A stretch of DNA of 64,000 bases from Castor canadensis (lineage: Eukaryota > Chordata > Mammalia > Rodentia > Castoridae): NCBI RefSeq assembly GCF_047511655.1, contig NC_133400.1:687001-751000 (forward strand). Reading direction: 5' to 3'. Position 1 is the stretch's first letter; each line of letters opens with the position of its first letter. A program made the translations under genes and the position numbers. Positions 1 to 11,060 of this stretch are shown in pieces. Under the pieces are notes generated by a model. The model made no database searches. It saw only the letters and a program-made list of their open reading frames with translations, and was not told the origin of the DNA.

Positions 1-2368
1 GAATGGACCCAGCTGTCAGCCAGGCCCAGAGCGGCCCCACATTCCCCCTTCAGGACCACCCTGTCCAGCTGCTGCCGTCGTCAGAGAAGGGGTGAGGAGG
101 GGGTGGACAGGCAGCTGTTCTTGCCTGTCCACCCTGCCCTGCCCGTGGCACTGCCCGTGACAGTATATACTCTTCTCACACCCTGTGCCTAAAACCACAA
201 GCCACGTCTTTAGGCCTCAGCCACTGTTGCACAGGCCACAGGATGGAGGCCTGCTGTGCATGAGGCTTCTTCCTGGCACCCTGGCACTGCCCAGTGGGCC
301 TTTCCTGCAAAGCCCCCAGAGGTGCTGCCAAGGTCTCGTCGCTCCTCCAGAGACCATGTGACTCCCAATGCCCAGACACAGGTGTGGGGTGGGAGGGCGA
401 CCCCGTAGGTGGGAGTCTGAAACATTCATGTGTCCCCATCTCCTCTGGTCCCCAGAAAGGTTGGGGTCCTAGGTGTAGGCCAGCCACTAGGGACAGGTGG
501 GGGCAGGAGGTGGACAGGGGCCCATTCTGAACACACTGTGTAGCCCCTGATACCTCCATAGGCCTCAGGGGCCTCAGGTTTTAGAGGGGACCTGAGAGTG
601 ACTGCCTCATCCAAGGCCACAGAGTGGGCTGTGAATTCACGCAGCCCCCAACTGAGGACCCACTGGAGACAGCCCTGCTAGGCTGGCCAGGGGCTCACAG
701 AGCTGCAGGAAGGAGTGACCAGAAGGCAGCCTCAGTCTCAGGACCAATGTGGATGAGAGTGGACAAAGATCTGAAAGCTGAGCTGTGGGGAGCGGGGAGG
801 GTAGGCACACACATTTTGGTGGGTCTGGGAGACGCTGCCTTCACACTGGAGCTAATTTCAGCCACACTGCTGTGCTGCAAGCCCAAGAGGCCGGGCCCCC
901 ACCAGGGTCCCCCACCCCCACCTGACTTCTGGGCTTCCATCTGCCTGGGGGAGGGGGAATTCTGCAACAGTCCTGGTTGGGGAAGAAGGGACAGGGGAGG
1001 GGAAGAGGAATCTGGTTCTCCCCACCCCACAGCAGAGTCCATTGGGCCTATAGAAAGAGACCCCCCACACCCAAAGGAGTGGGGCCTTCCAGGAATGTCT
1101 AACAAGCACCCAGCCTTGGGGGCGCTGGCCAGGAATGCTGTCCCTTCAGGAAGTGGGCAGTGGATTCCATCCCAAGGGGTTGGGAGCATCCGGGCCCACT
1201 GAGGCTGTGGCGTCCATGCACAGGGTGCAGGAGTGTGAACTTTAGGCAGCCTAGCTGTGTTGTGCTGCTGTCTCCAAGCAGGGGTAATAAGGGGCCCCAA
1301 AGCCAGGGGTGGAGGTGTGGCTGGAGCTGTGGAGCTGGTGCCCTGAGGGCAGCTGCTGCAGGCTGGTCAGTGCCCAGTCAGCTGCCAGGGACTGAAACCT
1401 GAGTCCACCAGCCAGAGCAGCAAGGTGGGAATTCAAGTGGACTCACGAAACCATGGGTGGGTGTATCATTGCCTGGCCACCCCAGAACCATACAACAACT
1501 GAGGGTGGTAAACACGGTGCTGGCCCTTTGTGCTTACTATCGGTCACACATAAGGCTGTCCACAACATCATCTCAATCATGGTTTGATCCTGTAGCTTGG
1601 CAGGGGCCACAGAGACCATATTCTCTGCTCCCAGGCCCAGCTCAGTGCCACCCGGCAGCCTAAGACATGAGAGACCTGACCTTGTTCAGGGAGTGCCCAT
1701 GTGAAGAGGCCAGGGTGCCAGGAGTTGAAAGATTTGGGACCCCAGGCCCCATCAGCCTTCAATCACTGCTGCAGAGTGTCCAGCTGGACACAAAGGCACA
1801 GCAGCTGTACTGGGCTGGGACACCACCAACATGGACTGGGTGTGTGGGCTCTCTGGGCTGAGCCTTCCCATGGGAGAGGTGGTCTTCAAAAACCTGAGTT
1901 CTGGGAGGGCAGAGCCTGCAGCCGCCCTGCTGGCCAGGAAGGATCATGGAGGGGAGGCTGACACCACCCAAGACCAACAAGGACTGTGCACTAACTCTGG
2001 CCGTGCAGGCAGTTCCCAGAGGGACCCCACTTCCCTTGTTACCGAAATCGATGGTTCCTCACAAGACTGACCATACCAGACCCTGGCAGAAGGTCCAGAA
2101 GGCTCTGCCCTGCACCTCCACAGAGAGGGGCAGAGTGCCAGGTGGCTTCTGCCTGCCCCCCCAGCTTGGCTCCCCAACCCTGGCTGATTCCACCAACTTG
2201 TGTCCAGTGGAGGCGGGTCCCCTCCCCCTGGAAGCCCATGGGCACAGGCACCTCTGTCTTACAGCGCCCCGGAGAGAGCGGCTCACCCCAGGCACCCACC
2301 CGACTGCAGCTCTCAGGTCCCCCAAAGACGGCCAGGGACAGGGGTCCCGCGAGGCACAGATGCCTTAC
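1..2368 (-). other. CDH15: 5' part of CDH15 intron 1
   Basis: This is G+C-rich unique sequence with no exon I can recognise. Long open frames on both strands near 624-1300 have no familiar domain and reflect base composition. No clear SINE or LINE copy is present, in contrast to the rest of the window. Confidence 0.6.
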
Positions 2369-2410
2369 CTGGGCGAACAGCCCGAGGGTGAGGAGCAGAG
2401 CGGCGTCCAT
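2369..2410 (-). CDS. CDH15: CDH15 (M-cadherin) first coding exon, signal-peptide start
   Basis: The minus strand reads MDAALLLTLGLFAQ and then a GTAAGG donor at 2368-2363. Human CDH15 begins MDAAFLLVLGLLAQ and, as I recall, also splices right after this Gln. The segment is the hydrophobic start of the signal peptide of M-cadherin, a calcium-dependent adhesion molecule of myoblasts and satellite cells. Coding is exactly 14 codons, phase 0. The remaining exons are not in the window: I looked in the 2.3 kb further left for the pro-region and cadherin repeats and found none. The position downstream of ACSF3 on the same strand agrees with mammalian gene order. The start has a C at -3 and a G at +4, an average context. 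Confidence 0.87.
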
Positions 2411-3450
2411 GAGGACCGCGGCCGGGAGCGGCGAGGGCAAGTGTCCGGCTCGGCGGGACGGCGCCTCCTGCTCCAGACCCGAGGAGACCGGCTGGGCTGA
2501 GTGACAGCGCAAGTGCGCGGGCGGGCGGCCGAGGGACAGCACGTGTGCGGCGGGCGGGGGCGGGGCTGGGGACAGCACGTGTGTGGAGGGGGCGTGACGG
2601 GGGCGTGACGGGGCAGAGTGACAGCACGTGTGCGGCGGGGCCAGAGCAGGGCGGGGCGGGGGCGGGACTAAGGGGGCTGAGTGACAGCACGAGTGTGGAG
2701 GGGGCGTGACGGGGCAGAGTGACAGCACGTGTGCGGCGGGGCCAGAGCAGGGCGGGGCGTGGGCGGGACTATGTGGCTGAGTGACAGCACGAGTGTGGAG
2801 GGGGCGTTGACGGGGCAGAGTGACAGCACGTGTGCGGCGGGGCCAGAGCAGGGCGGGGCGGGGGCGGGACTATGTGGCTGAGTGACAGCACGAGTGTGGA
2901 GGGGGCGTGACGGGGGCAGAGTGACAGCACGTGTGCGGCGGGGCCAGAGCAGGGCGGGGCGGGGGCGGGACTATGGGGCTGAGTGACAGCACGAGTGTGG
3001 AGGGGGCGTGACGGGGGCGTGACGGGGCAGAGTGACAGCACGTGTGTGGCGGGGCCAGAGCAGGGCGGGGCGGGGGCGGGACTATGGGGCTGAGTGACAG
3101 CACGAGTGTGGAGGGGGCGTGACGGGGGTTGAGTGACAGCACGTGTGCGGCCGGAGGGGGCGGGGCTGGGTGATAGTACGGTGTGTCTGGGCGGGACAGG
3201 GGCGGGTCTTGGGCTGAGTGACAGAACTTGTGCGGCAGGGCCGGGGCAGGGCGGGGGCGGGCCTGGGGTTTGAGTGACGGCACGCGTGCGGCGGGGCGGG
3301 GCCGGGTGACCGCACGCTCGGTGGGGCGTGACTGAGTGACACGTGTGTGTCGGGGCTGCGCTGGGCTGAGGCTGAGTGACAGCACCTGTGGGGGGGGGCG
3401 GGGCGTCATGGGGAGGCCTCCGGGGCCGGCGGCGTCTTTGGCTTGCAGAA
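2411..3450 (-). promoter_or_regulatory. CDH15: CpG island and presumed promoter of CDH15
   Basis: This interval is very G+C- and CpG-rich compared with the rest of the window and ends just upstream of the CDH15 ATG. The first 110 bases above the ATG are unique sequence rich in CCGCGG- and GGCGCC-type words and probably hold the 5'UTR and start site. I see no convincing TATA box. Many GGGGCGGGG Sp1-type boxes follow, most of them inside the minisatellite. The promoter role is inferred from position and composition. Confidence 0.7.
2560..3170. repeat. 101-bp G-rich minisatellite in the CDH15 upstream region
   Basis: The word GAGTGACAGCACGTG recurs at 2616, 2717, 2818, 2919, 3030 and 3131, giving spacings of 101, 101, 101, 111 and 101 bp. 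The one long unit has an 11-bp GGGGGCGTGAC duplication. Each unit contains a second half-copy (GAGTGACAGCACGAGTG), a GC-box run and a GGAGGGGGCGTGAC block. Degenerate copies continue to about 3400 and back to about 2535. Nine CACGTG palindromes occur at 2540, 2576, 2625, 2726, 2827, 2928, 3039, 3140 and 3340. Confidence 0.9.
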
Positions 3451-4604
3451 GCGTGGAGGGAGAGGCTGGGGTGGGAGGCTGGGTGAGGGACCACTTGGAT
3501 CCTCCAGTCTTGGTTTTGCTGTTCCTTCCTTGAACTCACCTGGTGGGCTCCCTGGGCTATGCCCAAGGCTTGCGCCCTGCCTGCCTTCAGGGTTTGCTCC
3601 AACAGCACCAAGGAGGTAACCTTTGTGTGGACACCTGGACAGAGTGCGGAATGGCTGTGGGTGACTTGGGAGCTCTTTCTAGGCAGAGGCACCAGAAAGG
3701 CTTGGGGGGAAGGGGTGGGAGGTTGGTCCATACTGGAGGAGGGTCAGGCTGGGGTCTCACCCACCTGTGGCTGCTATAGGTTCTTCTCAATTATCCCCTG
3801 CTAGCTTCCTGAGCCTGTCCACATGCCCACAGTCTTGTCCCCAGTGGTGGCTACCAGGATTCTCTTCAGGTTGCATGCTTTGCCAGCAGCGAGGTGCTGT
3901 CCAGGATGGTCCTTCCTGTTCTTACCTGGGCCAGGGCTCCAATTCTTATGGCCAGCATGGATTCCTCAGTCACTCAGATCTGACCCTGAAGTGCCTGGGG
4001 TGAGTGTGGGAGGTTAGCAGTAGTCCAGAGCTGCTGGGTCACAGAAGACACCCAGACACCCTGCGTTCTAGAGGAACAGAGGTTATTACCCCATCCATGG
4101 CCAGGACCTGAAGCTCCAGGGAGCAGAAGGGAGTGTGCCTGGGTTTTCCAGTCCCCTTCTCTACACTTACAGAAACATTCTTGAGGCCCCAAGCCCTGGC
4201 CATCACCAGGCTATGAGTGGACAAAGGGAATGAAGGGTCTGCCAGGCAGGAGGAGCCCTGAGGTCTCTATGCTCTGTCAAGGGTCCTGGGCCCCCAGGTT
4301 CTGCTCCTTGGAGCCTCTTGGGGAGACTCCAGGAATGGCTGGGGGGCTCTTCTCCTTCACTCCCTTCCCAGGGGGTGCCCACCACTCCCATGGCCTTAAA
4401 CACCACCCATAAACTGGGACTCTCGACTCAGGCCAAGTGCCTGACCTGAGATGGTTAGGTGTCAATGCAGCCACAGACTCCTGGAGCGGCCCAACCCCAA
4501 CACCTCCTGCAATTGTACTCTCTTCAGTCAGCTCCTGGTCCACTGAAAGTCCTTGTCCATGAATGTATAGTTCCCATCAGTCACTCCTAAACATGACCTC
4601 TAGT

Positions 4605-4745
4605 TCATCCCAAGTCCCCTTGTTCCTTGAGGCCCACTGCCTGGAACCCCTTTCCACTGTTACCTATAGAACTCCTACTTATCCTTCAATGCCCAGCTCA
4701 ATGCTGCCTCCTCTTTGGGAGCTCTGAACTGCCAGCCCCTAGCCA
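4605..4745 (+). repeat. L2 (LINE2) 3'-region fragment
   Basis: The sequence from CACTGCCTGGAACCCC through CTATAGAACTCCTAC, CCTTCAATGCCCAGCTCAA and GCTGCCTCCTCTTTGG follows the familiar L2 3' consensus in sense orientation. It is well diverged, as expected for this ancient mammalian family. Confidence 0.7.
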
Positions 4746-6154
4746 GAAGCCCCTCCTTTTTCCTCTGGCCTGAGGTGGCTGTGGCCGCTATGTAGTGACA
4801 GTTTATCTGGATCCTCTGGACCTGGGAGCGTGTGTGTCCCTCGGTACTGTACAGGACATGTTATGCTTCCCTGAGCAGGCAGCATGGGGAGTGGTAGCTG
4901 CTGACCCCCTCTAGGGCCCACTGCTCTGTCTGGGACCTGTTCCTCTCTGTCATAGGAAACCTAGGTGTCCCTGCTTGTATCAGATTGTGGGGCTGGGCAA
5001 GTGCACATACCATCTGTGCGTGGCCACCTTGGAGGGAGGCCAGGCTGCCTGGGGGAGGCTTTGGCCAGTGCTGTCTCTGGCAGGCGATCACTCCCACGCA
5101 CAGGGGAGGGAGAGCAGGGAGGCCTCTGAGGCCTGGACTGGGGAGGAGCCCCCTGGGGACCACTGCCTTTGAGATTAGGGAACCCCAGAAACTGGGGTGA
5201 AGCTCCCTGAAGCTTTGGGTTTTTGCCTCATGTTACCGCTGCAGGGTAAGAAGTGTCCAGGCTTTCCTACCCAGAAAGGCTTGGGACAACCCCTTCCCAC
5301 TTTCCACTCCTCCGACTTGCTTTAGATTCACCGCCTCACACCCCACAGGACAGAAACAAGCCAAGCCCTTTCTTGGAGAGGGTCTCTCAGGTCTAGGTCC
5401 TGGGAGTGGCACAGTGAGGGTTGGGGACAGTGAGTTCTCTTTTCTGCTGGATTCTTCTTGTTCAACACAGGAGTGGGAGTGGGACATTGGGCTCCAAGGA
5501 CTGAGGTCCTGTCTGCGAGGTTCTCAAGTCACAGGACAGTCACCTCCAGAAGAGTTCTCTTCTCTGACAGACTTGGGGACACTGTTCCTACTTCCCCACA
5601 GCAAGCCTCCAGCTCTAACCCCCATGTTTCTGGACAGTCCAGAAAGTCACTCCATCTTCATAGCCTCCCCCTGCTCGGGACCCTGGAGAGTCAGGGAGGC
5701 ATGGTGGCCCCAGGGCAATTGGAGAGGGGGAGTTCTGCAGGTGGGGTATGGGTCTCTCAGGCAAGGGTGTGGGAGGCAGCCCTATGGTGGGGGCATGTCC
5801 CTTGAGCTGGTCTCTGGGGGGCAGGTCCCCCTGGGTGGTGGGGCTGCCCAGGCCTAGCAGTGCCCCCTCCTGGTGTCTTCCATGCTGAATGCACCTGCTG
5901 GCGCAGCTTTGGGGCCGGTGGTCCCCTAAGCTCCTGCATGCCCGAGCCCTGGTGAAGGTCAGGGCCTCCCCCACCTCTTCCTGGCGACCCCTCTCTTATC
6001 CTTTGTTTCTCAGTCCATCCCGGAGAGTCGCGTGGGGCCAGTGGAGCTGCTTGCTCATCTAATGTGTGAACCTGTGAAGAGGGGTCATGCAGAATCCCGA
6101 GGCCCAGTTCCCTGGGCGGGCAGATGGGTAGTCAAGGTGGGCTTGGACCTAGGG

Positions 6155-6255
6155 CTCATTGTCCGTCTTTTTTTTTTATTATTATTGTTTTATTATTCAT
6201 ATGTGCATACAAGGCTTGGGTCATTTCTCCCCCCTGCCCCCTCATCGTCCGTCTT
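6155..6255 (-). mobile_element. Very short L1 3'-end insertion with target-site duplication
   Basis: A 71-bp segment (6170-6240) begins with a T-run and matches the L1 3' end at about 42545-42608 (shared words TGTTTTATTATTC, ATGTGCATACAA, CTTGGGTCATTTCTCC). It is flanked by CTCATTGTCCGTCTT at 6155-6169 and CTCATCGTCCGTCTT at 6241-6255, a 15-bp duplication with one mismatch. The insertion is therefore complete, severely 5'-truncated and on the minus strand. Confidence 0.85.
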
Positions 6256-6330
6256 AAGGAATTTTCTCCTTGATCAAATGGGGCCAGCAGTGGCTTTCAG
6301 CAGAGAAGTGATGCTTTATAGTACTGCTGA

Positions 6331-6335
6331 TCTCC

Positions 6336-6402
<67 letters not shown>

Positions 6403-6403
6403 A
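6331..6403. repeat. Compound (CT)n(CA)n microsatellite
   Basis: A CT-rich run with a few TT interruptions passes directly into about twelve CA units. It is likely length-polymorphic. Confidence 0.95.
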
Positions 6404-6949
6404 AGCACATACAGAACATTGACTAAGGGCCAGGAGCTCAGTCCTACCAATCCTATGAAGCAAGGTGAGCTAGACAGAGGACTTCTGATGCTGCTAAGAT
6501 TGCCCTGCCCCAGAGTTCAGGCACAGCATGGAGATGGGCAGGAAGGTAGGCCACAGAGGCTGAAGCCTAGACTCAGGGTGGAGAGGCAGATCAGGAAGTG
6601 TTGGGTGTCCCCAAGGTGACTGAGCCCTCAGTCTCAGTGACTGAGCCCTGGCCCCTGAGGTCTGGAGGTGGAGTGGAGCTTCCTACCCCTTAAATGCTTT
6701 CCGGGGACAGAGGAGGTGGGTGTGTGTGTGCGGGGGCTGGTGGCCACCCCAGGTCCTGGCTGTGGGTGGCAATGCCTTAGTGTCCAGGCCACTGCCCACC
6801 CTCTGGTAGTCTCAGGGTACAGTTGAGAAAGACCCAGAGTGGTGCCCACCAGAGTTGGAGAGACTATCATTGTCCAGACCTGGACAAGACCCACAAACCT
6901 GCAAAAGAACTGTCATTTGCCAAGCCTGTTTTTTTAAAGTATTGGTGGT

Positions 6950-7157
6950 CCCTGTGTGGTGGCACATACCTGTAATCCCAGCTACCTGGGAAGCTGAGGC
7001 AAGAGGATAGCAAGTTTGGGGCCAGCCTGGGCAACCTAATAACACATGTCAAAAGAACGTGAAAGGAGAGCTGGGGGTGTTAGCACAACGGTACAGCACT
7101 TGCCTGGCATGCCCAAGACCATGGGTTCGATCCCCAGTACTGAAACAAACAAAAATA
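6950..7157 (+). repeat. SINE: B1-like unit followed by ID/tRNA-like unit
   Basis: The B1-like part (about 6951-7050) has GGTGGCACATACCTGTAATC and GAGGCAAGAGGATAGCAAG. The ID-like part (7069-7155) has a perfect Pol III B box GGTTCGATCCC at 7124-7134 and an A-rich tail. This is the sense copy of a composite that appears many times in the window. Confidence 0.85.
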
Positions 7158-8167
7158 GATGGAAGACTCAAACTATACAGACAGACACAAAGCAGAAAGG
7201 GAAGCTGTGTGTGAGGTGTGGACTGCCCCGCAGGCCCCTGGGGTTCCAAGGACCTAGAGCCAGCTGGGCCAGAGCCTGGCAGCTAGCCATGGTTGTACAC
7301 GTGTTTGGGAGAGGGATCCTAGGGATGGCAACCCTACTTCCAGGTCTACCCCTGAGATCCCTGAACGTCTGTTGCAGATGGGGTTCTCCTGTCCAGCAGC
7401 CCGGACACTGGCCATACCATCCTCCTTGCAGGGACAAGCGCTGGCAGTGAGTGACCTAGGCCACTCCTGAGCTCTCCTGACTTTCCTGTGTGTCCTAATT
7501 GGACTCAGACAGGGAAAGTCCCCCAGATAAAAACCCCGGCCTCCCACACTCAGCAGAGGCACTTGGGGGCAGTGGGGGCAGGTGCTCAGCCAGGATGGGC
7601 CTGGCGAGAGCCAGAGCTGCGGTTCCTGCCACATCAGCCTGGAGCAGCAGGGGGCAGTGTGGCTCCAGATGTGGGAGGCTGCTGGGGGAGGGGACCAGCC
7701 TTGTCCCAGAGTCTTAAGGCGGAGCTGGGTGGGGAAGGTGGGCTCTTTCCTGCTGTCATCCCCTCCTTAGACATACCTGTCCTTCAAACACACCGCTCCA
7801 GACATGGAGACCCCATGCCTGCTCAATGGTCCAGCAACCCCGTCCCCCGCCATGGCCTTCCTGCCTCGGCTCCCACACCAATAGGGGGCAAGGAGGGAGC
7901 CTCCATATCCACCCTTCCTCCCCCCTGGCTGCAGGTGCCCTGGGCAGGTGGACCAGCTCACCTGTGTCACCCTGGCATTGGCCTTGCAGCCAGTCTGGCC
8001 TCTTCACCACAGATGACCTGAATGTGCTTGTGGCAGCTGAGGCTCTGGAGGCCAGCCAAGGTCAGCAAACAAGGAGTGCTCCAGGCCCTTGAGGTCCAGT
8101 GGGCAGGGCTGACCACAGGGACAGGGGACCAGGTGGAGGGTAGGCCAGGCTCCTCTCCAAATAGCCA

Positions 8168-8490
8168 TGATTATTTATTTATTTATTTATTTTTGGCCAT
8201 ATTGGAGTTTTGAACTCAGGGCCTTGTGCTAGCTAAGCAAATACTGTACCACTGAGCCTCACTCCCAGCCCTTTTTGCTTTATTTATTTTTCAGGTAGGG
8301 TCTTACATTTTTTGCCCCAGGCCAGCCTGGACTGTGATTCACCAACCTATTGCTCCTCCCATGTAGCTGGGATTACAGGCACAAGCCACCACACTCAGCT
8401 TTATTGGTTGAGAGCTTGACCTTGCACTGTGATCCTCCTGATCTCCACCTCCCAAGCAGCTGGTATTATAGGTGCAACATGCCCTGCTCA
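8168..8490 (-). repeat. Composite ID/B1 SINE, antisense
   Basis: It starts with a TTTA-rich tail, then the antisense ID part (TTTTGAACTCAGGGCC, GTACCACTGAGCC), then two antisense B1-like arms (CAGCTGGGATTACAGG-type boxes), ending near 8490. Confidence 0.85.
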
Positions 8491-9314
8491 AATGGCCACA
8501 TTTCCAAAGCAATTTCTACACTGTAATGGCCACTGGGTTTTGTTGGAAAAATACATTTCAGTAAAAACTCTTACCAAGGTGGGACAGGGCCACCCATGCA
8601 CCCCATGATCCCGGCAGCTGGAATTGGGCTTGGGTGAGGCCAGGCTGCCCTCCATGGGCACTACCTGTGCTTTAAGATGCCTTATAACCATGGGGATGGC
8701 CAGACCACATTTGGCCAGACCCCTGAAGGGCAGGTGGAGGCTGCAGGCTTGTGAGCCTGACCCACACAAGAAGGGTGCTACCCCACCCCACAAGTCCTCC
8801 TCTGCCCGGCAAACACCTGTCTGGTGGAACCAACTGTGCCTGGTTCTGGGCCCATCTCTCTCCAGGTTGGGGTGAGAGATGCCTATCTATACCCCAGGGT
8901 CTTCTGCTTCTCATGGTTGTTTCCCTCTTCTGTGCCACCACCCCTACGGTTAATCCTCTCAGCCGCACCGATGACAGGGAAGAGGGGAATGGAATGAGGG
9001 TGCTGCATACTGAGGGGCCCTGGAAAGGGGCATCCTAGGGCCTGAGTGTTCACGGGTCCCTTGGCCTCTCTGTGCTGAGGATGGGCAGGGGCAGGGGGTA
9101 CACAAGGTGGGATGGCACAGGGAAGGGGACCACAGGGCAGGAGACTACAGAGGAGGGGGCACTTGGCCTGTGCTGGCCTCCTGGAGTATACTGCTGGGCA
9201 GTGAATCCTGGGCAGTCAGGGAGGGCGGGGCCTGTGGGCAGGGAAGAGAAGGGGTAGGGGCTGCAGCAGGCCCAGAACTGGGGACCTCCATGGGGCCGTC
9301 TGATTACCCTGTGT

Positions 9315-10130
9315 TGTACAGAACAGCTTCAAACTGTGCCTGGTCTAGACTTACTCCATTTTATGATGCAACAGTTTTGACCAAAGCTACTCCATTTTGA
9401 GTATAAGTGCCAAAACAGAATGACTCTGCATCTTGTTTATGTATGTACACAACCACCATCTGCCAGTACACCATGAGGCACAAGCTGGTAATTTATTTGT
9501 GCCAACAAAATTTCATCTGTAATATATCAAATCATATCAGAAACCCCATAAGTCTATCAATCACCCCAGATGTAACACCCTCACCAAGAACTATAAAAGA
9601 GGAGAACTCCAACACTGAGACATCTCCAGGACACCACCCTTGTCCAGGAAGATTGCCAAAGTGAAGGACCTCTGCCTCTGTCCCAACTGCAGCTTGAGTG
9701 CAGCTTCTTCTGCCCATGGCATGCAAACCACTTCAAACTGACACTGGAAGTGGCTGGCCAGCCAGACCTGCATTTGACAACTCTTTGCCTTGACTAGCTC
9801 TGCACCTGAGGTTCCTACAACTTCTTATCTGGTCCCCCTACAGAGACTTTTCACAGCTCTGTGCCTGTTCCTCCGGCCAGCTCTCTGAACTCTGCAGCCT
9901 CTAACCTTTTTTCAGCCATCCCATAACCTACATGTTATTGTGTGACACGCAATGTGTGAAGTTCAATTAATCTGAGAGTTAATATTAGTAACTGAGATTG
10001 GAATAAAAGAACCTGTATTGCTAATGGCTTAGGCTAACAAGTGATATCAGTAGTACTTGGTGAATTAGGGCTGATGGAATTGACGTAGCTTGTGAATTTG
10101 TTGTTATTCACTAAATTCTGTCATTGTGGA
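9315..10130 (+). mobile_element. Probable solo LTR of an endogenous retrovirus
   Basis: This roughly 0.8-kb block differs in texture from its surroundings. It has repeated TACTCCATTTT words (about 9352 and 9389), a CTATAAAAGAGG TATA-like box near 9591, a pyrimidine-rich middle, and GGAATAAAAGAA near 10000 that could be a poly(A) signal. That order fits a U3-R-U5 LTR in plus orientation. I could not fix TG...CA ends or a target duplication, and I see no internal viral genes beside it. Family unknown. Confidence 0.45.
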
Positions 10131-10662
10131 AACTGTGTTTCTGCACCACTCTGGACTACAGTCCCAGAACCATTACTTCCCAGCCCAATGTGCTAGCTGT
10201 GCTGAGGGCTATGGTGGTCACTTTGTGGTCCCTCCTCCTGTTTGTAGTCTGTCCCCCTCTACTCTGAATGCTGGGGACACACACCTGCCTGGGTGGCTTG
10301 TGGTACTTGTGCTGAAGTCAGCCAAGAGGCACCAGCTGGGGAACTGTGGCAAACACTGGCAGTTCCTGGTCCTGTGTCCTGGATGCATGGACATCAAGAT
10401 AGACTCCACATTCAGGCAGTGGTTGTGGTGTCTGTTTGCTGCTGTGAGGGGAGCCCAGCATGGTCAAGGCCTCTCACACAGGCCTTGTCTGGGGAGACCA
10501 GCATGTATGGGAGAGGAGGGACACTGTTTGCCAGACGTCTTGGTGGGAGGAACTCCCTGGAGGATTCCGGGCTGAGCAGGTGGGGTGGGGAGGGGAGACC
10601 TAGGGGTGTCCTCCATCCTCTCGTCCTACTGTAGGGCTCCCAAGGACCCTCCTCTGCCCTGC

Positions 10663-10835
10663 TGCTTTTCTGATATTGAGAATCAAATACTGGGATTAAG
10701 ATTACTAAGCTCTACCACTTGAATCATACCCCCAGCCCTTTTGAAATAGGGTCTTGCTAAATTTGATGAGCTGCTGTTCCTGTCCTGTCTCCCAAGCAGC
10801 TGGGATAACAGGTGTGACCACCATGCTAGGTTCTG
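10663..10835 (-). repeat. Composite ID/B1 SINE, antisense, diverged
   Basis: It contains antisense ID words (TACCACTTGAATCATACCCCCAG is split by changes) followed by AGGGTCTTGCTAA and CCAAGCAGCTGGGATAACAG, the B1-like arm. Confidence 0.75.
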
Positions 10836-10964
10836 GTGCCTCTTTGAGGAGAGCAGAAATGAGGGTGGAAGACAGAGAGGTTCTGGGTCAGCCAAGGCAG
10901 CCCCCCAACCCCCAGCCTCGTTACTCTGAGCTGGCATCATTGTCTTTCAATCAATATCAAGTGG

Positions 10965-11060
10965 ACTGGTGACAAATCTGGCAGCAAAGAATCCCAAACA
11001 GCCGTATAAATCACATTAATGACCACGCAGATTAAATCAGCCGCTGTAACAGAACCCATT
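10965..11060. promoter_or_regulatory. Candidate conserved non-coding element
   Basis: An A+T-richer island with TATAAATCACATTAATGACC, CAGATTAAATCAGCC and CGCTGTAACAG in G+C-rich surroundings. ATTA/TAAT cores and retained CpGs resemble developmental enhancers. This is an impression from sequence texture only. Confidence 0.3.

Noticed and set aside
624..1300. Overlapping frames of 192 and 201 codons on opposite strands
   Set aside because: Low-stop G+C-rich intron sequence; no domain, no splice pattern, no similarity I recognise.
1..2368. Possible second CDH15 exon with the pro-region
   Set aside because: I searched the minus strand for the expected motifs after the signal peptide and found none; exon 2 must lie outside the window.
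2039..2728. A 229-codon minus-strand frame containing the CDH15 start in frame
   Set aside because: Only the 14 codons from 2410 to the GTAAGG donor resemble M-cadherin; the upstream part is repeat and the downstream part is intron.
2560..3170. CRISPR-like regular repeats
   Set aside because: Units are contiguous minisatellite copies without unique spacers, in a mammalian genome.
2769..3731. A 320-codon open frame, and overlapping ones, on the minus strand rich in Pro, His and Ala
   Set aside because: It is the translated minisatellite; long frames arise because the repeat has few stop codons and no known domain is present.
7069..7155. A tRNA gene suggested by a perfect B box
   Set aside because: The unit matches ID-type SINEs with an A-rich tail and lacks a cloverleaf-consistent 3' half.
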